This document shows positions 1 to 7,017 of a stretch of 20,060 nucleotides of DNA, piece after piece. Source of the stretch: RGIG2041 sp045532715 (GTDB lineage Bacteria > Bacillota > Clostridia > UBA1381 > UMGS1253); contig JAZSGM010000129.1 of assembly GCA_045532715.1 (NCBI GenBank), positions 1 to 20,060 of the forward strand, written 5' to 3'. The notes below the pieces were generated by a model, which was given only the letters and a program-made list of their open reading frames with translations, searched no databases and was not told the DNA's origin. Within the stretch, counting starts at the first letter, position 1. Each line of letters opens with the position of its first letter. The position numbers were made by a program, and so were the translations under genes.

Positions 1-29
1 TGCCTTTTTGCGCAAACTGAAAAAAGGGA

Positions 30-58
30 TGGACACATAATACTTTATATGGTAAAAT
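30..58 (+). promoter_or_regulatory. sigma-A type promoter for the GH88 gene
   Basis: A -35 box TGGACA (30-35) and a -10 box TAAAAT (53-58) are separated by exactly 17 bases. A TG dinucleotide one base before the -10 box makes it an extended -10. Transcription would start near position 65, giving a leader of about 35 bases that ends in a GGGGGA ribosome binding site. No operator repeat was recognised. Confidence 0.6.
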
Positions 59-99
59 TAGGTTAGTGATTTATCAACACAGAGTCTGGGGGAAAAAAC

Positions 100-1221
100 A
101 TGATAGATTTGCAGAAGCTTGAGGAAATCAAAGCATTTGTTTTAAGGAAACAGCGTGAGGCAAGTGACAGAATCGGGGATTTGTTTCCGCATATCAATCC
201 GAGTTATGAAAAATATGAACTGTCCGAAAGCGTTGGCTGGACAGGCGGGTTTTATACGGGAGTGAACTATCTTTGCTATGAAATGAGCCGTGATCCGTAC
301 TTTTTAAAGGCGGCACAGTTGCCACTTGCAAAGATGGAAAAACAGCTTGATGAAAAGGGAACGAAGCTTGGCCACGACATCGGCTTTTTGTACTCCTTGT
401 CGCATTATGCAGATTATGTGATTACCGGCAACGAAGATAGCAAGGCGGTTGCAATCAAAGCCGCTGAAACACTGATTAAGCGTTTTAAGACAAACGGTAA
501 CTACATTCAGGCGTGGGACATCTGGGGGCCGGCATATGCGTGTAACGAAACAAGAATGATTATTGACTGTATGTACAATCTTCCGCTTCTGTTCCGCGCT
601 TACGAGTTGACAGACGATAAGAAGTTTTATGATATTGCACTTGCGCATGCGCAGACAGCGCGTAAGTATCTGATTCGTAAAGATTACACCACACCGCACA
701 CCTTCGTATTTAATGAGGAGGGAACGGCCGGCGTGGAGAAAACGCACCAGGGTGCAGCGGATGATTCTTGCTGGGCGAGAGGTCAGGGCTGGGCTGTGAC
801 CGGCTTTGCAATGGCATACCGCTTTACTGGCAATGCAGAATTTTTAGATGTTGCCAAGAATTGTGCACGTGTATTCTTTGAAAAAACAGAGGAAGACTTG
901 ATACCGAAGTGGGATTTGATTTTTCAGGGACAGGCTGATGTTGCTCTGGATACATCCGCTGCAGGTATTGTTGGTAACGGTCTGATGGAAATCTACGATG
1001 CAACAGGCGATACCTTTTATAAGGAAACCGCATATAAGATGCTTGTAAATCTCTATACGAAGTATTCGACGAAGGATGACCCGAATTGCGAAGGCTTGAT
1101 TAAGGATGCAACTTCGCATCATCCGGCAGGAAAGGGTATTCGCTCCTGCCTGATTTACGGCGACTATTATTTTGCAGAGCTGCTTTCCAGATTCCTGGGT
1201 ACAAGCAAAGGTTACTGGTAA
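100..1221 (+). CDS. Unsaturated glucuronyl hydrolase, glycoside hydrolase family 88
   Basis: Predicted cytosolic enzyme that removes the 4,5-unsaturated uronic acid from oligosaccharides left by polysaccharide lyases, such as those from chondroitin, hyaluronan or heparin. Family traits visible in the 373 residues: HDIGFLY around D93 and RMIID around D156, matching by context the two catalytic aspartates of the Bacillus enzyme, and a WARGQGW segment at 225-231. The length is normal for the (alpha/alpha)6 barrel, and there is no signal peptide, so the substrate must be imported first. The ATG follows a GGGGGA ribosome binding site. The gene has its own promoter and a terminator, and no lyase, PTS or sulfatase gene accompanies it here. 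GH105 (rhamnogalacturonyl hydrolase) is a related alternative, but the motifs favour GH88. Substrate is not readable from sequence. Confidence 0.88.
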   Translation: MIDLQKLEEIKAFVLRKQREASDRIGDLFPHINPSYEKYELSESVGWTGGFYTGVNYLCYEMSRDPYFLKAAQLPLAKMEKQLDEKGTKLGHDIGFLYSLSHYADYVITGNEDSKAVAIKAAETLIKRFKTNGNYIQAWDIWGPAYACNETRMIIDCMYNLPLLFRAYELTDDKKFYDIALAHAQTARKYLIRKDYTTPHTFVFNEEGTAGVEKTHQGAADDSCWARGQGWAVTGFAMAYRFTGNAEFLDVAKNCARVFFEKTEEDLIPKWDLIFQGQADVALDTSAAGIVGNGLMEIYDATGDTFYKETAYKMLVNLYTKYSTKDDPNCEGLIKDATSHHPAGKGIRSCLIYGDYYFAELLSRFLGTSKGYW

Positions 1222-1226
1222 AATAC

Positions 1227-1257
1227 AAAGCAGACTTTTTGGTCTGCTTTTTCTTTT
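1227..1257 (+). terminator. Rho-independent terminator after the GH88 gene
   Basis: A 9-bp perfect stem (1227-1235 with 1242-1250) and a six-base loop are followed by a T-rich tract (TTTTTCTTTT). It begins five bases after the GH88 stop and ends only about 11 bases before the next start codon. Confidence 0.85.
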
Positions 1258-1268
1258 GGGTGGAGAAT

Positions 1269-1976
1269 ATGAAACGACTTTTGGGCGCTGTGCGCCGTGC
1301 GATGGAAGACTATAATATGATTGAAGCAGGGGATTGTGTTGCGGTCGGCGTGTCCGGCGGCAAGGATTCTCTGATGCTGTTGTATGCGCTTGCGCAGCTG
1401 AAAAACTACTATCCGAAGCCGTTTGAGATCAAGGCGATTACGCTTGACTTAGGCTATGGGCATGAATATAAGGAGATTTCGGAGCTGTGCCACAGCTTGA
1501 ATGTTGAATTTATCATTGAACGCACAAAAATCCGCGAGATTGTGTTTGATATCCGCAAAGAGGAAAACCCGTGTGCGCTCTGCGCAAATCTGCGCCGCGG
1601 CGCACTGCATAATGCAGCGTTGGCACATGGGTGTAACCGTGTTGCATTGGGACATCACTATGACGATGTGATAGAAACCTTTATGCTGAGTCTTATGTAC
1701 GAGGGCAGGGTGTCGTGTTTTTCGCCGGTGACGTATTTGGAGCGTTGCGGCTTGTACATGATTCGTCCGCTGATTTACGCAGAGGAGACAAACATCCGCC
1801 GTCTGGCGCACCGTTTTGCATTACCGGTCTGGAAAAACCCGTGTATTGCGGACGGCAACACGAAACGTTCTGAGGTAAACAAGACGGTTGAAGCGATGTG
1901 TGCAGGCGATAAGGATATGAAAAAGCGATTGTTTAATGCCGTGAAAACAAGTGATATTCAGGGTTGGAAATTATGA
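1269..1976 (+). CDS. ttcA: TtcA-family tRNA 2-thiocytidine biosynthesis protein
   Basis: ATP-dependent tRNA thiolase of the PP-loop superfamily; characterised TtcA makes 2-thiocytidine at position 32 of some tRNAs using a 4Fe-4S cluster. In the 235-residue product the PP-loop SGGKDS lies at 29-34. A CALC pair (C102, C105) and a third cysteine in NPCIAD (C192) fit the three cluster ligands known in E. coli TtcA. GHHYDDVIET (128-137) is also typical of the group. The ATG at 1269 is chosen because a GGAG sits just upstream and the PP-loop distance is normal; upstream in-frame TTG codons would place the start inside the terminator hairpin. The stop overlaps the next start (ATGA). The related TtuA/NcsA thiolases act on other positions, so the exact tRNA target is inferred. 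Confidence 0.85.
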   Translation: MKRLLGAVRRAMEDYNMIEAGDCVAVGVSGGKDSLMLLYALAQLKNYYPKPFEIKAITLDLGYGHEYKEISELCHSLNVEFIIERTKIREIVFDIRKEENPCALCANLRRGALHNAALAHGCNRVALGHHYDDVIETFMLSLMYEGRVSCFSPVTYLERCGLYMIRPLIYAEETNIRRLAHRFALPVWKNPCIADGNTKRSEVNKTVEAMCAGDKDMKKRLFNAVKTSDIQGWKL

Positions 1977-2647
1977 ATATACAAAAAGAATTATTTAAAT
2001 TACAGGATTTAAAATATAAAGCATTTCATTCGCGGCTGATGCCGACCGTGCCTGATGAAAAGGTCATCGGTGTGCGTGTGCCGCAACTTCGAAAGCTCTC
2101 GAAAGTATTTGCAAAGGATACGGAAGCTGCAGCATTTTTAAATGCCCTTCCACACAAGTATTACGAAGAAGACAACATACATGCCTTTGTAATTGAACAA
2201 ATCAAGGATTTTGATACTGCGCTTTCCGAAACAGAAAAATTTTTGCCGTATATTGATAATTGGGCGACTTGTGATATGTTTTTGCCGAAAACATTCAAAG
2301 TCAACAAAGAAAAGCTGCTGCCACACGTAAAAAAATGGCTTACATGTGACAAAACCTACACAATACGATTTGGAATGGGCGTTTTGCTCAAACTGTTTTT
2401 AGACGGCGATTTTAAACCTGAATATTTAAAGTGGGTTGCCGATGTAAAATCGGAAGAATACTACCTACGTATGATGCAGGCGTGGTATTTTGCAACGGCG
2501 CTTGCCAAGCAGTACGACAGTGCAATTTTGTATTTAACCGAACAACGGTTGGATACATGGACGCACAATAAAACCATCCAAAAGGCAATAGAGAGCTACC
2601 GGATAGATGTGAATACGAAGGCTTATTTAAGAACACTGAAAGAATAA
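1973..2647 (+). CDS. DNA alkylation repair protein, AlkD-like HEAT-repeat glycosylase
   Basis: Predicted cytosolic DNA glycosylase of the AlkC/AlkD superfamily, which removes positively charged alkylated bases such as 3-methyladenine and 7-methylguanine. The 224 residues are helix-rich with HEAT-like periodicity and normal length. The DNWATCD segment puts W97 and D101 four residues apart, as for W109 and D113 of Bacillus cereus AlkD; R132 (in IRFGMG) and W171 fall near the spacing of its R148 and W187. The start at 1973 overlaps the ttcA stop (ATGA), implying translational coupling; an in-frame TTG at 1964 is less likely. There is no link to Ada-type regulators here. Function is inferred from family and the conserved catalytic pocket. 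Confidence 0.82.
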   Translation: MNIQKELFKLQDLKYKAFHSRLMPTVPDEKVIGVRVPQLRKLSKVFAKDTEAAAFLNALPHKYYEEDNIHAFVIEQIKDFDTALSETEKFLPYIDNWATCDMFLPKTFKVNKEKLLPHVKKWLTCDKTYTIRFGMGVLLKLFLDGDFKPEYLKWVADVKSEEYYLRMMQAWYFATALAKQYDSAILYLTEQRLDTWTHNKTIQKAIESYRIDVNTKAYLRTLKE

Positions 2648-2662
2648 TTGATATAGTAAACT

Positions 2663-2688
2663 AAAAGGCACTGATATCAGTGCCTTTT
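2663..2688. terminator. Bidirectional terminator between convergent gene blocks
   Basis: A perfect 26-bp palindrome (four A, GGCACTGATATCAGTGCC, four T) lies between the stop of the AlkD-like gene and the stop of the opposing reductase gene. It forms an 11-bp stem with a four-base loop and a short T tract on either strand, so it can end transcription from both sides. Confidence 0.88.
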
Positions 2689-2690
2689 GG

Positions 2691-3650
2691 TTATTTATAA
2701 AATCTTGGAGTGCCTTCGATAAGCAGCTTGCGCTGCTCGGGCGTCAGGGTGATTTCCGCCGCTGACATTGAGTCTTTGAGCTTATCTATGCTGTTTGCAC
2801 CCATAATCGGTAAACAAATAAAGCTTTCACTTGTCAGATACGCAAGCAGAAGTTGGGTAACCGTATAGCCGGTTTCCGCGGAAAGTTGTATCATGTTTTC
2901 AAAGCGTTTTCTGTTCTCGGGACAGTCATAGCGTTGCTGTGCTTTGAGTGAAAGTGCATGACCTGCTGCAAGCTTTTGAAAATAGCCTTTGCTTTGCGAT
3001 GCAAAGCAAACTACCGGGAGACCGGTTTCTGTGTAGAATTTGTATTCTGATGCATTCATTTCCACCAAGGTCGGATCGTCCTTGTAGTTTGGCGCAGAGG
3101 GGGCAAAAGCATATTTAATTTGCGAAGCGCAAAAGCCTTGCTGCCCACTTTTTTTAGCATAGGCATTTGCCGCGTTGATGCGGTCCGCTTTCCAGTTTGA
3201 CGCACCGAAATAGCGGATTTTGCCTTGCTTTATAAATGTGTTTAAAGTATCTATTATCGGCTCAACCGGTAGTTTTTCATCGTCGCGGTGGAGCCAGTAT
3301 AAATCGATTTCATTTACGTTTAAACGATGCAAGCTGTTTTCCAAATCCTCTTTAAGCTCGCTTTTGGAAAGTCTGGGAATGTGCATAGTTGCAGGATTTG
3401 GGAAGCCACCCTTTGTTGCAAGCAGAATTTGATTGCGCTTGCCGCTTTGCTTAAGCCACGTACCGATGACCTCTTCGCTGCGACCGTGTGCATACAGTGC
3501 AGCCGTATCTATGTGCGTGCCGCCTGAACCAAGATAGGTATCAAGAATTGACATCATATCTGATTCATTTACGGTTGGGGACAATATATCCGTGCCAAGC
3601 ACAAGAGGTGTTGTTATCAAATTGGTATTTGGAATGCTGAACGTGCGCAT
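2691..3650 (-). CDS. Aldo/keto reductase
   Basis: NAD(P)H-dependent oxidoreductase of the aldo/keto reductase superfamily, with a TIM-barrel fold expected in the cytosol. The classical catalytic tetrad is present: D48 and Y53 in IDTAALY, K80 in LLATKGG, and H121 in LYWLHRDD. GASNW further on fits the later barrel strands. At 319 residues the length is standard. It is the last gene of the long minus-strand run: the start lies one base beyond the exonuclease stop, and its GGAGG ribosome binding site is formed by the last codons of that gene. It should therefore share the recA promoter as well as the upstream one. Substrate cannot be predicted; a role in detoxifying reactive carbonyls would be a guess. 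Confidence 0.88.
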   Translation of the reverse strand: MRTFSIPNTNLITTPLVLGTDILSPTVNESDMMSILDTYLGSGGTHIDTAALYAHGRSEEVIGTWLKQSGKRNQILLATKGGFPNPATMHIPRLSKSELKEDLENSLHRLNVNEIDLYWLHRDDEKLPVEPIIDTLNTFIKQGKIRYFGASNWKADRINAANAYAKKSGQQGFCASQIKYAFAPSAPNYKDDPTLVEMNASEYKFYTETGLPVVCFASQSKGYFQKLAAGHALSLKAQQRYDCPENRKRFENMIQLSAETGYTVTQLLLAYLTSESFICLPIMGANSIDKLKDSMSAAEITLTPEQRKLLIEGTPRFYK

Positions 3651-3651
3651 A

Positions 3652-4620
3652 TTATCCCTCCGGTTTATGTAGCTTTCTTAGTTGTTTTGCGCGTGTACGG
3701 CGGTATGCCTTTGCCTTTTCCTTCTTCATCTCGCTCTTTTGCTTAATTTGTACAAGCTGTTCGGGCAATGCTTTTTGCACCGAGCGACGCACACGTAACT
3801 TTCCGTCCGATTGACGAATAAACTTAATGCGTCCCAAAAATGTGCCGTGTGCTTTGCAGATTGCGAGGGCGACATATTTGTCGTTGTTTGAAAACCAGTC
3901 AACCGAAGGCGCAAGCGGTGTTCTGCATTGCGGGCAGAAGAGCGTGGTTACTTCTTTATCAGAAAGAGCTTCGCCTTTGGTGCGAAACGGTCCGAGACCA
4001 CCATTGTCTTCTTCGCGGCACAGGTCAGCAAAACTACTGATCGTGTCGTAGTCGGCAAGCGCATTTTGTATGTTGAGCTTTAGAAAAATCTTTGCAGTGT
4101 AGTATGCATCGTTACACGCATCGTGAAATGGCTTGTCCTCATCCTGCGGAATGGAAAAATGTTCCATCGCGAATGTAAGAGAACGTTGGTTGCTGTTGGA
4201 AAATACTTCTTTACTGAAGATTAATTGGAGATTATACCAACTTTGAATCCAGCTGTAGTCAAGCTCGTAGAATTCTAAATTTTGCTTCATAACATAGATG
4301 TCATCGCGTCCCCAGGAAAAGAAAACAGCATTCTCACCACACCAGTCCCGAAACTGCGCAATGGCGACATCAAAACCGATGCCGCCTGTTATGATTTCCT
4401 GTTTCAAGTGTGTAATTTTCATTACATTTGAATTCAGTTTCTTATAATATTTTGGTTTGATGACCGCTTTAAAGGTATCCGTGATTCGGTTTTCGGCGCT
4501 TACCTTTGCTGCGCCGATTTCGATAATTTCATTGGAAAAACGTTCACCGATTCTCAAATAGGGGTAGCTGTTTTTTGAGACAGGCTGATTCCATTCGAGG
4601 TCGAGGATGATATACTCCAT
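3652..4620 (-). CDS. DEDDh 3'-5' exonuclease with C-terminal zinc ribbon
   Basis: DnaQ-like exonuclease domain. The product of 322 residues starts MEYIILDLEW with D7 and E9 as metal ligands; D106 or D107 (WGRDD) is the probable third acidic residue, and H166 with D171 in FHDACND complete a DEDDh site. After the nuclease (about 1-185) come a CPQC pair (C229, C232) and a second pair C255/H258, which look like a zinc ribbon, then a very basic tail (292-322). I chose the ATG at 4620 because GGGAG lies eight bases upstream; an ATG at 4638 that overlaps the recA stop is possible and would add six residues. Position directly after recA suggests a DNA repair or nucleic acid processing role, but RNA substrates are equally possible for this superfamily. 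Confidence 0.85.
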   Translation of the reverse strand: MEYIILDLEWNQPVSKNSYPYLRIGERFSNEIIEIGAAKVSAENRITDTFKAVIKPKYYKKLNSNVMKITHLKQEIITGGIGFDVAIAQFRDWCGENAVFFSWGRDDIYVMKQNLEFYELDYSWIQSWYNLQLIFSKEVFSNSNQRSLTFAMEHFSIPQDEDKPFHDACNDAYYTAKIFLKLNIQNALADYDTISSFADLCREEDNGGLGPFRTKGEALSDKEVTTLFCPQCRTPLAPSVDWFSNNDKYVALAICKAHGTFLGRIKFIRQSDGKLRVRRSVQKALPEQLVQIKQKSEMKKEKAKAYRRTRAKQLRKLHKPEG

Positions 4621-4634
4621 CTGACCGGCTCCCA

Positions 4635-5693
4635 TCATTTTTTCTTTCCGGTTTTTTCGAGTGCTACGACGGATTCATCGTCGATGCGCTTCACTTCTTT
4701 CAATTCAAGACGCTCGCGAATCTGTGCATCAATCATTTTAGTGAAGTCCGGATTTTCAATCATATAATCGCGTACATTGTCGCGGCCCTGACCGAGGCGT
4801 TCGCCCTCATAAGCAAACCAGGAACCGCTTTTCTGGATAATACCGAGACCGGTTGCTACATCCAGGATATTGCCTTCGCGGGAAATACCCTTGCCGTAGA
4901 GAATATCAAATTCAGCTTCTTTGAACGGTGGGGCAACTTTGTTCTTCACAACTTTAACGCGTGTGCGGTTACCAATGATTTCCGTACCATTTTTGATTGC
5001 CTCCACGCGGCGGATATCCAAACGGACGGAAGCGTAGAATTTCAGCGCTCGACCGCCGGTTGTTGTTTCCGGATTGCCATAAATTACGCCAACCTTTTCA
5101 CGCAGCTGGTTGATGAAAATTGCAATCGTGTTGGATTTATTTAAAATACCGGCCAATTTGCGCATTGCCTGGCTCATCAGTCTTGCGTGTGAGCCAACAA
5201 CGGAATCGCCCATTTCACCGTCAATTTCCGCTTTTGGCACCAAAGCTGCAACAGAGTCAACTACGACAACGTCGATTGCACCGCTGCGCACGAGTGCTTC
5301 GGTAATTTCGAGGGCTTGTTCACCGGTATCCGGCTGTGCTACGATTAAATTGTCCGTATCCACACCCAGGTTTTTAGCGTATTCCGGATCAAGTGCGTGT
5401 TCCGCGTCGATAAATGCTACCTCACCACCGATTTTCTGGGCTTCGGCGATGATGTGCAGTGTCAGCGTGGTTTTACCCGAGGATTCCGGTCCGTAGATTT
5501 CAACGATTCTGCCGCGGGGCAGACCACCGATACCGAGCGCTAAATCCAGGCTCATAGAGCCGGTCGGGATTGTATCAATATTTAATTTTGCGTTGGAGCC
5601 AAGCTTCATAATTGAGCCTTCACCGTATTTTTTTTCAATGCCGGTCAATGCGGCCTCCAACGCTTTCTTTTTTTCGGAAAGTTGTTCAGACAT
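4635..5693 (-). CDS. recA: Recombinase RecA
   Basis: ATP-dependent strand-exchange protein that forms filaments on single-stranded DNA and triggers LexA self-cleavage in the SOS response. The 352-residue product has the Walker A GPESSGKT (68-75), the conserved FIDAEHALDP and NQLREK segments, and TTGGRALKFY near loop L2. Length is typical (Bacillus RecA is about 348) and no intein is present. The ATG at 5693 follows GAGGGG; an in-frame upstream start at 5717 would fall inside the LexA operator and is rejected. It lies downstream of cinA, a conserved Firmicutes arrangement, and has its own SOS-regulated promoter. The next gene, an exonuclease, begins within or just after its stop codon. Confidence 0.98.
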   Translation of the reverse strand: MSEQLSEKKKALEAALTGIEKKYGEGSIMKLGSNAKLNIDTIPTGSMSLDLALGIGGLPRGRIVEIYGPESSGKTTLTLHIIAEAQKIGGEVAFIDAEHALDPEYAKNLGVDTDNLIVAQPDTGEQALEITEALVRSGAIDVVVVDSVAALVPKAEIDGEMGDSVVGSHARLMSQAMRKLAGILNKSNTIAIFINQLREKVGVIYGNPETTTGGRALKFYASVRLDIRRVEAIKNGTEIIGNRTRVKVVKNKVAPPFKEAEFDILYGKGISREGNILDVATGLGIIQKSGSWFAYEGERLGQGRDNVRDYMIENPDFTKMIDAQIRERLELKEVKRIDDESVVALEKTGKKK

Positions 5694-5710
5694 GTTATGC
5701 ACCCCTCTAA

Positions 5711-5724
5711 CAAACATTTGTTCT
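5711..5724 (-). promoter_or_regulatory. LexA (SOS) operator of recA
   Basis: Read on the minus strand, the 14-mer AGAACAAATGTTTG matches the Firmicutes LexA/DinR consensus CGAACRNRYGTTYG at 13 of 14 positions. It lies over the expected transcription start, about six bases downstream of the -10 box, so bound LexA would block RNA polymerase. This is the only such box I noticed. Confidence 0.85.
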
Positions 5725-5730
5725 GTTATT

Positions 5731-5758
5731 ATTATACCACATCAAAGACAAAAGTCAA
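5731..5758 (-). promoter_or_regulatory. Sigma-A promoter of recA
   Basis: On the minus strand a -35 box TTGACT (5758-5753) and a perfect -10 box TATAAT (5736-5731) are 16 bases apart, with a TG one base before the -10 box. The -35 box overlaps the cinA stop codon. It gives recA and the two genes behind it an SOS-controlled start separate from the long upstream transcript. Confidence 0.83.
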
Positions 5759-7002
5759 CACTTTTTTTCACTTTCTGCTAAATGCTTGCGTAAAAGCAGG
5801 TAAGCATTCATGGCTGCACGGTTGCGTATACGCTCGCGTGAACCTGCAAAGTGCAGCTCATGGACTACCGTTTGTCCATTTGCGCAAAGACCGATGTAGA
5901 CCAGTCCGACAGGATTGCCTTTTTCATCAGTGTCCGGACCTGCAACACCGGTTATGCTCAGCGCAATATCAGCACCGCTGATGCGCGATAATCCTTCTGC
6001 CATTGCGGCACAAACCTCACGACTGACGGCACCTTTTTCCTTCAAAAGCAATTCGTTCACACCGAGAATTTTTGCTTTTGCTGCATTGTGATAGGTGACG
6101 TAGCTTTCTGCAAGTACGGCAGAAGCGCCGGCAAAGTCTGTCAGCTTTGCTGCAAGCAGGCCGCCTGTGCAGCTTTCGGCAAATGAAACCGTCATATTTC
6201 TTTCTTTCAGCATAGAAAAAACACATTGGTATATTGTATCGTCATTTGTGCCGTAGACTGCATCGCCGAGCACAGCGCGAATCTTGGTTTCTACCGGTGC
6301 GATAATCGTTTCGCCGTCGCGATCGTTTTTGCAACGTGCTGTCAGACGAAGTGTAACCTCATCTGTTTTTGCATAAGGTGCGACTGTCGGGTTTTGTGCA
6401 TTTTGCATTAAGTCAGACAACAGCTCTTCCACGCGCGATTCGCCGATGCCTGCGATACGTAAGGTTTTGGAATATAAAATGCTTTCTGTGCGTTTTAAAA
6501 GATAGGGACGTACACTTTCGGTGAACATCTGCTTGAGCTCGTGCGGCGGACCGGGCAAAAAGATAGCAATCCTGCCGTTTTTTTCGATAATGCCTCCCGG
6601 AGCTGTGCCGCAGTTGTTGTCTAAAATAATACCGTCTTTTGGAAGCATGGCTTGTTTTTCGTTAATTTTTGCCATTGTGCGGTTCATTTGTTTGAAATAG
6701 GCTTCTATACGTGCCAGAGAACGTGCATCCGGACTAAGCTCTACGCCCATTGCTTCGCATACTGCTTCTTTGGTAATGTCGTCGCTTGTCGGACCGAGAC
6801 CGCCGGAGGTAATCAGAAGATCAGAACGCGACAATGCGAGTTTTATGACATCTTTTAATCTTTGCGGATTGTCACCGACTACGGTCTGGTGAAACACATT
6901 GATGCCAAGCGCCGAAAGCTCACTTGCCAAAAACTGTGCATCTGTATTTAGTATTTCGCCGAGCAAAAGCTCGGTACCAACCGAAAGAATTTCAGCGTTC
7001 AT
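5755..7002 (-). CDS. cinA: CinA: nicotinamide-nucleotide amidohydrolase with MoaB-like domain
   Basis: Two-domain protein of 415 residues, the usual full length in Firmicutes. The N-terminal half has the molybdopterin-binding MoaB/MogA-like fold, shown by TSGGLGPTSDD (65-75) and FLPGPP (148-153); in characterised homologues it carries a pyrophosphatase activity. The C-terminal domain has ESCTGG (276-281) and GVAGPD (352-357), the marks of PncC-type NMN deamidase, which recycles nicotinamide mononucleotide into NAD synthesis. The ATG follows AGAGAGG with eight bases between. It sits 15 bases after thiI and its stop overlaps the recA promoter. The link with recA is old and conserved; the competence-related name comes from naturally transformable species and does not prove competence here. 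Confidence 0.95.
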   Translation of the reverse strand: MNAEILSVGTELLLGEILNTDAQFLASELSALGINVFHQTVVGDNPQRLKDVIKLALSRSDLLITSGGLGPTSDDITKEAVCEAMGVELSPDARSLARIEAYFKQMNRTMAKINEKQAMLPKDGIILDNNCGTAPGGIIEKNGRIAIFLPGPPHELKQMFTESVRPYLLKRTESILYSKTLRIAGIGESRVEELLSDLMQNAQNPTVAPYAKTDEVTLRLTARCKNDRDGETIIAPVETKIRAVLGDAVYGTNDDTIYQCVFSMLKERNMTVSFAESCTGGLLAAKLTDFAGASAVLAESYVTYHNAAKAKILGVNELLLKEKGAVSREVCAAMAEGLSRISGADIALSITGVAGPDTDEKGNPVGLVYIGLCANGQTVVHELHFAGSRERIRNRAAMNAYLLLRKHLAESEKKC

Positions 7003-7017
7003 TTGATATGCCTCTCT

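Noticed and set aside
1..29. A-rich and T-rich bases at the window edge that might be the end of an upstream terminator
   Set aside because: Too little sequence is visible to form or exclude a hairpin.
304..747. A 147-codon open frame on the minus strand
   Set aside because: It is antisense to the well-supported GH88 coding region and has no recognisable domain or start signal.
4621..4638. Upstream exonuclease start ATG at 4638 overlapping the recA stop
   Set aside because: An ATGA overlap is attractive, but the ATG at 4620 has a better placed GGGAG and begins exactly at the conserved first strand; kept as an alternative only.
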